In this document: positions 1-5,300 of the stretch, one piece after another | Position numbering within the stretch: position 1 is the first letter of the stretch | Layout: every line of letters starts with the position of its first letter | DNA from: Marivivens aquimaris | Lineage (GTDB): Bacteria; Pseudomonadota; Alphaproteobacteria; Rhodobacterales; Rhodobacteraceae | Assembly: GCF_015220045.1 (NCBI RefSeq) | Contig: NZ_JADBGB010000007.1 | Span: 1-19,197, forward strand | DNA: 19,197 nucleotides | Direction of reading: 5' to 3' | The notes under the pieces: model-generated | Database searches by the model: none | What the model saw: only the letters and a program-made list of their open reading frames with translations | What the model was told of the DNA's origin: nothing | Made by a program: the position numbers and the translations under genes

Positions 1-871
1 TCATGCGCATGTCATGCTGACGATGCGGGAGCTGACAGGCGAGGGGTTCGGGAAGAAGGACCGCAGCTGGAATGCACTAGACCTTCTGATGGGCTGGCGC
101 GAAGCTTGGGCGCGGGACGCAAACACTGCCCTTGAGCGGGCAGGGCGGTCGGAGCGGATCGACCACCGGTCGCTCGATGTTCAGCGCGCCGAAGCCGAGC
201 AACAGGTCGAGCGGGCGCGCGGGGGTGGGCAGGAAGAGCTGGCGCTTGAGCACGAGAAAAAAGTGGTCGAGCTCAGCCGGGAACCTGAGCCGAAAATCGG
301 CCCATCGGCCAATGCCCAGGAGAAACGCGGGATCGTCACGGAGCGCGGTGAGGCTTTCCGCGCGGCTCAGGCGCGCAATGCGCAGCGCCAGGAGCTGGGC
401 TGGCGGCAGTTGGAATTGCGGCTTGAGTTGATGGAGCGCGGGCGCGCCTTCATTGCCACCGCGCGCGAGCGGCTGGATCAGCTATGGGGTCGCGCAGAGG
501 CGGCGATGTCACGGATCAAGGAGAGGGTTATGGGCGAGGTTGAGAAGCCGCAGGCTGGGGCCGAGCGGGGCGATATGGACGCGCGCCGGGCGGCGGTGTT
601 GGGGCGCGATGTTGACCGACCCGGGGTGCAAGCACCGGATGTCGGGCGGGAGAGGGTTGCGCCTGACGATCCAGACCGCGAGCGTCGGGACGCCATTCTT
701 GGGCGTGCGCGCGATATCGGACAGGAGCGGGATGCAGCGGCGGTAGAGCGGGACATTGCCGCCCGTGACGGCGAGGGCCGTGACCAAGGGCGTCGGGATG
801 ACATTCTTGGGCGCGGGCGGGATACTGCGTCCGAGCGCGGGCAGGGCCGCGACCGCGACAGAGAACGTTAA
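1..871 (+). CDS. mobA: MobA/MobL-family relaxase, C-terminal part (continues from 19197)
   Basis: This is the remainder of the relaxase begun at 18791, entering in frame from the window's right edge. Codons at 2-10 read His-Ala-His (residues 137-139), followed by Val-Met-Leu-Thr-Met-Arg, the conserved third relaxase motif. Residues after about 190 leave the catalytic fold and become a long, highly charged Arg/Glu/Asp/Ala helix-rich region. The tail carries three spaced copies of an Arg-Arg-x-x-(Ile/Val)-Leu-Gly-Arg motif (from 584, 683 and 791). The stop is TAA at 869-871. Two small genes follow at once, so mobA probably heads an operon ending at the hairpin near 1600. Taken alone this part would look like a truncated relaxase; circular continuity makes it intact. 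Confidence 0.92.
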   Translation, partial: HAHVMLTMRELTGEGFGKKDRSWNALDLLMGWREAWARDANTALERAGRSERIDHRSLDVQRAEAEQQVERARGGGQEELALEHEKKVVELSREPEPKIGPSANAQEKRGIVTERGEAFRAAQARNAQRQELGWRQLELRLELMERGRAFIATARERLDQLWGRAEAAMSRIKERVMGEVEKPQAGAERGDMDARRAAVLGRDVDRPGVQAPDVGRERVAPDDPDRERRDAILGRARDIGQERDAAAVERDIAARDGEGRDQGRRDDILGRGRDTASERGQGRDRDRER

Positions 872-891
872 AAACTGAAAGGAACCACACA

Positions 892-1155
892 GTGTTTGAA
901 GATCGCTACCACAAGGACCAGCCCGCCGTGAAGTCAATGGCGCAGCGCATTGCGGACAATAGCCCCCAAGTGTTCGCGACCACCGATGATTTCGTCGCTG
1001 CCTACGGACAAGAGGCAGCCGACATGGTTGCCAAAGGTGGCCTGCTGGCGGCCCTTTGGGACATCGGAATTGATGCTGTTCCCGCATCGTTCGAAGGGGA
1101 GGGGCGCGACCAGCCAAAGGGGTTGAAGACTAGCCTTGCTCGTAAGGACGGCTAA
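892..1155 (+). CDS. Small hypothetical protein in the mobA operon
   Basis: An 87-residue protein starting at GTG 892, with a good ribosome binding site (GAAAGGA at 877-883) 20 bases after the mobA stop. The composition is soluble and mildly acidic, with no signal peptide or membrane segment. The central part (about residues 25-60) looks like a helical domain, with Phe-Val-Ala-Ala-Tyr-Gly-Gln-Glu and Leu-Leu-Ala-Ala-Leu-Trp-Asp. I do not recognise a family. Tight spacing behind the relaxase and two bases before the next start suggest co-transcription, so a role in mobilisation or its control is possible. That is inference from position only. Confidence 0.7.
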   Translation: MFEDRYHKDQPAVKSMAQRIADNSPQVFATTDDFVAAYGQEAADMVAKGGLLAALWDIGIDAVPASFEGEGRDQPKGLKTSLARKDG

Positions 1156-1157
1156 GC

Positions 1158-1586
1158 GTGTGGCGCTCATCAGAAGTTGATCGTGAACCGTTCGTTCTGC
1201 CAAGCGGACGGACCGCCTCAATCAAGTATACGTTCGTAGTGTCACCTAATCGGCCTGGGCTTGGCTGTCATGGGCTGTTTCGGCCCGACGACGGGATTGT
1301 TCTTTGGCAGAATGGAACGGAAGAACCCTGCCTGCTGTTCGGCGGTAGCTCCAAGGCGCTCGACGATCTGCGTGAGCATGCAGCCCTTTTGCCCTGCGGA
1401 CCCGCTCGGAAGAAGGCGCATGAAGCATATCTGAAAGCTCGCAAATATCTTTGGGGTGAGATGGTCGGGCGCACGGTCTCAGTCGAAGGCGGTGGTAATG
1501 CCCAGAACAACATCTGGGTTGTCGGCATCGAGGAAAGCTCGACCGTGGAATTCGAGATCATGCTGGCGAGAGGGCAAGTCGGCTGA
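1158..1586 (+). CDS. Hypothetical protein, last gene of the mobA operon
   Basis: A 142-residue protein starting at GTG 1158, two bases after the preceding TAA, so probably translationally coupled. No signal peptide or membrane helix is visible. The N-terminal half is beta-rich and contains Trp and Cys residues (Gly-Cys-His-Gly, Glu-Pro-Cys-Leu). The middle has an amphipathic stretch around residues 60-95, rich in Ala/Lys/Glu. The C-terminus again looks beta-like (Ile-Trp-Val-Val-Gly-Ile). I cannot assign a family. It ends 13 bases before a strong GC hairpin, consistent with being the operon's last gene. Base composition matches the mobilisation genes rather than the AT-richer island to its right. 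Confidence 0.65.
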   Translation: MWRSSEVDREPFVLPSGRTASIKYTFVVSPNRPGLGCHGLFRPDDGIVLWQNGTEEPCLLFGGSSKALDDLREHAALLPCGPARKKAHEAYLKARKYLWGEMVGRTVSVEGGGNAQNNIWVVGIEESSTVEFEIMLARGQVG

Positions 1587-1599
1587 CTTTGCGCGGCAA

Positions 1600-1625
1600 T
1601 GCCCCCGACAGTTTTGTCGGGGGCA
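1600..1625 (+). terminator. Hairpin terminator after the mobA operon
   Basis: A perfect 11-bp inverted repeat (TGCCCCCGACA / TGTCGGGGGCA) with a four-base GTTT loop, just past the stop of the gene ending at 1586. No T-run follows on the plus strand and no A-run precedes it, so it lacks the full intrinsic-terminator signature. It may act in both directions, because a minus-strand gene ends at 1644. Confidence 0.6.
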
Positions 1626-1643
1626 AGTGGCGCGGCTCTGTGC

Positions 1644-1904
1644 CTAGCAGTCAGGCAGGTTGTCTAGGTTGTTCTGAGAAGTCTTGTCCGCATACGTCCG
1701 CAGATACTTCTTCCCACCCTCGTTGACGACATGAATATCGGTTCGGTAGCCAGCACGATCGACGAAATAGCTGTGCGTCCTGCTCTCAATGTCGCTGATG
1801 GCGTCAGCCTTGGACCGGGGTGACCAGTATTCCCCACCATTACATAGGCGGGTGATATCTCCATCCCGATCTTTGCCCGATGCAGTTACTCTTCGATCAG
1901 CCAT
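1644..1904 (-). CDS. DUF3892 family small protein
   Basis: An 86-residue protein beginning Met-Ala-Asp-Arg-Arg-Val-Thr. I take ATG at 1904 rather than the upstream in-frame codon at 2066. AAGGAC lies a short distance upstream of 1904, and the extension would run through repeat DNA. The features I remember for DUF3892 are all visible: Lys-Asp-Arg-Asp-Gly-Asp-Ile near the start, a Cys-Asn-x-Gly-Glu-Tyr-Trp-Ser-Pro motif, Asp-Ala-Ile-x-Asp-Ile-Glu, a central Tyr-Phe-Val, and a C-terminal Lys-Tyr-Leu-Arg-Thr followed by Asn-Asn-Leu-Asp-Asn-Leu-Pro-Asp-Cys. The family is widespread and has no known function. It lies downstream of the unknown gene 2136-2993 on the same strand, with a direct-repeat copy between them. 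Confidence 0.85.
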   Translation of the reverse strand: MADRRVTASGKDRDGDITRLCNGGEYWSPRSKADAISDIESRTHSYFVDRAGYRTDIHVVNEGGKKYLRTYADKTSQNNLDNLPDC

Positions 1905-2022
1905 TTTAGAATGTCCTTCTACATGAGGTATGAATCGTAACAAGAACCACATGATAACAGGTTTTTGGGTGGAACAAAAGAGAAACGCCGTAGCAGCCCT
2001 TTTTGAAGCGCCCATTAATGAG

Positions 2023-2119
2023 TGTGATCCCGGAAGCGTGTCGGTCTCGCTTTGAGAGATAGACATGGCAGGGGATCGACGGGCTGACGCCTGCTCACCT
2101 CAACCCTGACAGTTTCCAA
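2023..2119. repeat. Direct repeat, left copy (97 bp)
   Basis: This copy matches 3057-3154 with roughly nine mismatches and one single-base indel, by hand alignment. Shared landmarks are TGTGATCCCGG at the left end, GGCAGGGGATCGACGGGCTG in the middle, and AACCCTGACAGTTTCCAA at the right end. On the minus strand it lies upstream of the DUF3892 gene. Together the two copies bracket the gene at 2136-2993. No transposase or clear terminal inverted repeats are seen. Confidence 0.85.
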
Positions 2120-2135
2120 GTCCACGTCCCAAGGC

Positions 2136-2993
2136 CTATTCTTCGGGAGCTGCCTGGCAATCCGACAAGAGAAGCCGTTTGACCTGACCACTCGCCGATG
2201 TCACGGGGCGCACCCGCATAAGCAGTTTGTTTCGGGTGCCCGTATTACTGCCGTGAAGCGACCAGGTCAGGTTACCCAGATCACCCGCTGGGAAGTCGCC
2301 ATCGGGCCTGACAGGCACGACACGTTCCAGCTGGTCAATGAAAGCGCGTCCGTTGCGCGACAGAGAATTATACCGGGTCATGTTACCTTGGTACACTGTC
2401 AGCCCAGGTGCTTCTTCCCGTGTGTTAACCCAATCCTTGGTAGCGGTGTTGAATGAAACAAGTGTTTCTCGGGGCCGACCGATGTCGATACGATTGATGG
2501 TACCCTCAGGTCCAATTGGTCGATGCGCCGCCTGAAGGCTGCCTTCCAGCTTTTCAGCGAGGTCGTCGAGATCAACTGGAGTTTTCTGCAGTGGAGGAGG
2601 CTCACGTCTCTCATACAAACTGCGGAGATGAGGCGTTTCTGGCTCTGCATCCAGAAAACCAGTTGCTCTCTTGAACGCCACTTTCAGAAAGTCACAAAAT
2701 GGCGCTGCGGTAAGGGCTACCGCTGCTGCGGTCGTGGCTGGATTGGCTTCCATTAGGACGATCAGCTCAAAGATGAAACTTCCCTGCCGTGCAGGCTTCA
2801 TGATTATTGAGGCATTTCTGAGCGCTGTCGCGCGCGAAACTACCTCTCCTGTCATGTAAGCGTGAGTGGCGATATGGACGGCGCGAGAAATGCCATCAAT
2901 CGATGTTGCTCCGTCATATCCTGGGAGGGAATGATCGTCTGCAAGGCCGCCTTGATAGCTTATCCGAATTCGATGTTGGGATAGAGTAGGCAT
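2136..2993 (-). CDS. Uncharacterised protein bracketed by direct repeats
   Basis: A 285-residue protein if translation starts at ATG 2993, which has AGAAAGG at good spacing. A TTG six codons upstream (3011) is the alternative. I do not recognise the family with confidence. The N-terminal third looks like a compact domain, with Ile-Ser-Tyr-Gln-Gly-Gly-Leu-Ala-Asp near residue 13 and a helix containing Ala-Val-His-Ile-Ala-Thr-His-Ala-Tyr. A hydrophobic Ala/Thr/Val segment around residues 84-97 could be a weak membrane helix or a buried core helix. A proline-rich linker near residues 124-137 leads to a C-terminal domain of mostly beta character. Base composition is less GC-rich than the backbone. 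The bracketing repeats suggest it arrived, or was duplicated, as a unit. Confidence 0.75.
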   Translation of the reverse strand: MPTLSQHRIRISYQGGLADDHSLPGYDGATSIDGISRAVHIATHAYMTGEVVSRATALRNASIIMKPARQGSFIFELIVLMEANPATTAAAVALTAAPFCDFLKVAFKRATGFLDAEPETPHLRSLYERREPPPLQKTPVDLDDLAEKLEGSLQAAHRPIGPEGTINRIDIGRPRETLVSFNTATKDWVNTREEAPGLTVYQGNMTRYNSLSRNGRAFIDQLERVVPVRPDGDFPAGDLGNLTWSLHGSNTGTRNKLLMRVRPVTSASGQVKRLLLSDCQAAPEE

Positions 2994-3056
2994 AATGACC
3001 TTTCTGCTCAATGTTCAGTATTAAAAGCAAAATCTTCAGGTTGAGAGAAGAGATTT

Positions 3057-3154
3057 TGTGATCCCGGCAATGTGCCAGTCTCGCTTTGAGCGATAGACAG
3101 GGCAGGGGATCGACGGGCTGACACCCGCTCACCCCCAACCCTGACAGTTTCCAA
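3057..3154. repeat. Direct repeat, right copy (98 bp)
   Basis: Partner of 2023-2119, same orientation, about 1.03 kb apart. On the minus strand it lies 64 bases upstream of the ATG of the 2136-2993 gene. Each copy is therefore found upstream of a minus-strand gene. This would fit a duplicated promoter or control segment, or recombination scars around an inserted module. It contains a short CGGG/CCCG stem around TGACA; the left copy has this only imperfectly. Confidence 0.85.
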
Positions 3155-3448
3155 ATCCTGTTGATCCGCCTGCCATCCTGGCAGGTCCGAGAAAACCGGC
3201 AAGCGCCGCTGTTGGCGTCGGTTCCGGTCGAGAATTCCGGTTCCTCCCACGCGCAGGCGCGCGGTTCCCTCCCAAATTCACGCCCTCCACCCGGTTGTCA
3301 CGGCCCCGCCAGGCCACAGGACGGGCTTTGCCCTTACCTGCTCTGCCCTTCGGAATGCATGGGCATTCCAAAGATCAGAACAGGAAGGCCCGCCCATCGG
3401 CGGAAAGGGAAAGAGACCCGGCCCGCGTTACTCGAAGGAGGGTCACAA
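3155..3448. promoter_or_regulatory. Hairpin-rich leader upstream of ardC
   Basis: No gene is supported here; the open frame upstream of ardC has no ribosome binding site and no ArdC-like residues. The segment holds several inverted repeats. One is a perfect 7-bp stem at 3169-3185 (CCTGCCA/TGGCAGG). A second is a bulged stem at 3194-3223 (AACCG and GCGCC pairing with GGCGT and CGGTT). A third is a perfect 7-bp stem at 3352-3369 (GGAATGC/GCATTCC), and there are shorter GC stems between. The ribosome binding site for ardC is GAAGGAGG at about 3434-3441. No convincing -35/-10 pair was found. Folded single-stranded promoters are known in leading regions of conjugative plasmids; whether this is one is inference. 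Confidence 0.45.
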
Positions 3449-4333
3449 ATGACCGCAGCGAAGTTTGACGTTTATTCCCATGTCACCAATCAGATCATCG
3501 CGCAGATCGAGGCGGGGACGCCGCCTTGGCGTAAGCCGTGGACCGGCTCTGGGGCATCGGTCAGCTTGCCAGAACGGTTCAACGGGGAAGCTTACCGGGG
3601 GATCAATATCCTGATGCTTTGGGCGACCGCGATGTCGAAGGGCTACAGCTCAGCCCGCTGGATGACGTTCAATCAGGCCAAGGAGCTTGGGGGCCATGTC
3701 CGCATGGGCGAGAAATCCGCTACCGTTGTGAAATACGGCACCGTCGAGCGGGAGGACGAAAACGGCGAGGAGCGTCAGATCCCCTATGCCAAGGCCTACC
3801 GTGTGTTCAACGCCGATCAGATCGAGGGCTTGCCCGCTGAATTCTACATCCTGCCCGATCCGCCGCGCGATCTTGACACCGTGGCCGACCCCGAGCTGGA
3901 GGCGTTTTTTGCCGCGAGCGGCGCGCAGATCGACAGCACCGAGGAACCGCGCGCCTATTACAATATCAAGACCGACCGCATCCACATGCCGCTGATCGCG
4001 ACCTTTCACAGGGCCGCAGGATATTACGGCACCTTGGCGCATGAGCTGACCCACTGGACAGGGGCGACAAAGCGACTGGACCGTCTGGGCCGGTTCAATG
4101 ATCGCAAGGCCTATGCGTTCGAGGAGCTGGTCGCGGAAATCGGCAACTGCATGCTTTGCACACAGATCGGGGTGGAGCCTGAATTCGACCAGAGCGCCGC
4201 CTATGTCGAGGGGTGGCTTGCTGCGATGAAGGAAGACCACCGCGCGATATTCCGCGCTGCGTCGGAGGCGCAAAAGGCCGTGGATTATATCATGGAGCGT
4301 ACCGCGCAGGCCGACCGGATGGCCGCCGAGTAA
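3449..4333 (+). CDS. ardC: ArdC antirestriction protein
   Basis: A 294-residue protein starting at ATG 3449, behind a strong GAAGGAGG site. The N-terminal domain (about 1-125) is the ArdC single-strand-DNA-binding domain, with Tyr-Ser-x-Val-Thr-Asn-Gln-Ile-Ile near residue 9, Pro-Pro-Trp-Arg-Lys-Pro-Trp near 25, and Tyr-Arg-Gly-Ile-Asn near 49. The C-terminal part is a zincin-like metallopeptidase domain with His-Glu-Leu-Thr-His at 198-202 and Phe-Glu-Glu-Leu-Val-Ala-Glu at 224-230, which likely supplies the third zinc ligand. ArdC proteins coat incoming single-stranded plasmid DNA and protect it from host restriction enzymes. Length and both domains are complete. It stands alone, convergent with the restriction operon, and ends at a strong terminator. 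Confidence 0.95.
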   Translation: MTAAKFDVYSHVTNQIIAQIEAGTPPWRKPWTGSGASVSLPERFNGEAYRGINILMLWATAMSKGYSSARWMTFNQAKELGGHVRMGEKSATVVKYGTVEREDENGEERQIPYAKAYRVFNADQIEGLPAEFYILPDPPRDLDTVADPELEAFFAASGAQIDSTEEPRAYYNIKTDRIHMPLIATFHRAAGYYGTLAHELTHWTGATKRLDRLGRFNDRKAYAFEELVAEIGNCMLCTQIGVEPEFDQSAAYVEGWLAAMKEDHRAIFRAASEAQKAVDYIMERTAQADRMAAE

Positions 4334-4358
4334 CAGCCTGCACCGCCGAAATGATCGA

Positions 4359-4387
4359 GGCCCCCGTCAGCAGGCGGGGGCCTTTTT
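4359..4387 (+). terminator. Rho-independent terminator of ardC
   Basis: A perfect 8-bp GC stem (GGCCCCCG at 4359-4366 with CGGGGGCC at 4375-4382), an eight-base loop, then five T residues at 4383-4387. It starts 25 bases after the ardC stop. This is a classical intrinsic terminator on the plus strand. Confidence 0.92.
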
Positions 4388-4428
4388 GCGTTGTGGCGTT
4401 ATCCTGGGCGTGGGCGGTTTCAGGGTGA

Positions 4429-4502
4429 CCTGTCGGCGGGCAACCTAAAGGCCACCCGCCAACAGGCCCGGCGCTTCGCGCGGACGGGCATAGGATGCCC
4501 GT
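4429..4502. repeat. Cluster of three hairpins between convergent genes
   Basis: Three inverted repeats stand side by side. The first is 4429-4466, CCTGT-C-GGCGGG pairing with CCCGCC-A-ACAGG. The second is 4471-4481, GCGC-TTC-GCGC. The third is 4484-4502, ACGGGCAT-AGG-ATGCCCGT, a perfect 8-bp stem. They lie between the ardC terminator and the 3' end of the minus-strand defence operon. They may terminate the minus-strand transcript, though no T-run follows in that direction. Their number suggests another structural role. Confidence 0.6.
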
Positions 4503-4537
4503 AGGACGAGAAAAGTTGAGTGACCCGCGAAGGGGGG

Positions 4538-5296
4538 TCAGGTGATTTCTTCAATGTCTCCTGCCAGCAGCTTTGGGAGAAGATTGGATCGGATGCCTTC
4601 CATCTTTCTTTCATAGGCGTCTTTTCGATCGAAGCGAAAGGTCCGGCTAATAAATGAACTCTTGTTCGATGGTTCCTTGTTCCAATGTGCGAGAATATAA
4701 AAATTGTCCTTTAGATAATACCCAACGACCTTGCAGGTTCGGTGCGAGCTTTCCTCTTCAATCCGATCGAGCTCGCCATGCCGTGTTTGGTGTGCAAGCT
4801 GCTTCGAACTTGGCCATGGCACCTGCCAACGTCTGCCGGTTTGGTCGAGCACGCAAACCTTCGCAACCTTATCCAGATGCGCTACTCGCCTTTCTTCTAT
4901 GGAGAATTCCTTCTTTTCGCCCTCTGACAGGCTCACTGGTTTCAGGCGGCTTAAATCGTCTGCGTTCCGAAATTTGCCGTCTCGCCAGAGACGACGACGA
5001 AACAAGCGGTTCTTCAGATCAGGAGGGTTATAGGAATACTCGATAGCATCGAGTGTAACAGGCCTTCGACCAACGCATCTTACAACAATCTTGTATTTTG
5101 GGCGAGGGATGCCGTTCGAAACCTCAAAGTCAAAAACGGCCTCACATTTTAACCGTGCTTGGTCGCGTTTTTGGTGTCGAAATCGCAACCAGAGCCCAAG
5201 AATACCCGTGATCGTGCCGATTGTGCCCGTGACCGCCCCCCAGATGGCGACCGCTTGAGTGCCTGTGAGTGCGGAGAAGTCTATCCAACCAGCCAT
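4538..5296 (-). CDS. One-pass membrane protein, last gene of the defence operon
   Basis: A 252-residue protein of unknown function starting at ATG 5296, four bases past the stop of the restriction-modification gene, so almost certainly co-translated with it. A single hydrophobic segment at about residues 14-38 (Ala-Ile-Trp-Gly-Ala-Val to Leu-Gly-Leu-Trp-Leu) is followed by Arg/Lys-rich residues. This suggests a membrane anchor with the bulk of the protein in the cytoplasm. Residues 45-145 look beta-sandwich-like, with Lys-Ile-Val-Val-Arg-Cys-Val-Gly-Arg-Arg-Pro-Val-Thr and Leu-Ser-Glu-Gly-Glu-Lys-Lys-Glu-Phe. This resembles anchored Ig-like hypothetical proteins I remember, without a name. 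No nuclease or protease motif is visible. Base composition is AT-richer than the upstream gene, hinting at a separate origin. Confidence 0.75.
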   Translation of the reverse strand: MAGWIDFSALTGTQAVAIWGAVTGTIGTITGILGLWLRFRHQKRDQARLKCEAVFDFEVSNGIPRPKYKIVVRCVGRRPVTLDAIEYSYNPPDLKNRLFRRRLWRDGKFRNADDLSRLKPVSLSEGEKKEFSIEERRVAHLDKVAKVCVLDQTGRRWQVPWPSSKQLAHQTRHGELDRIEEESSHRTCKVVGYYLKDNFYILAHWNKEPSNKSSFISRTFRFDRKDAYERKMEGIRSNLLPKLLAGDIEEIT

Positions 5297-5300
5297 TTGG

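Noticed and set aside
1..871. Truncated relaxase pseudogene at the left edge
   Set aside because: The frame joins seamlessly with the gene starting at 18791 when the ends are closed, giving a complete relaxase.
509..1117. Minus-strand frame of 202 codons across the mobA end
   Set aside because: It overlaps three well-supported plus-strand joints, is arginine/proline-rich shadow sequence, and has no start signal.
1905..2066. Longer version of the DUF3892 gene starting at 2066
   Set aside because: The added 54 residues run into the direct repeat, do not fit the family, and the ATG at 1904 has its own ribosome binding site.
2023..3154. Insertion sequence or composite transposon formed by the direct repeats
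   Set aside because: The enclosed gene is not a transposase, the repeats lack inverted ends, and no target duplication is evident.
3161..3448. In-frame N-terminal extension of ardC by 96 codons
   Set aside because: ArdC proteins begin at the Met of 3449, which has a strong ribosome binding site. The extension is low-complexity, runs through hairpins and has no start signal.
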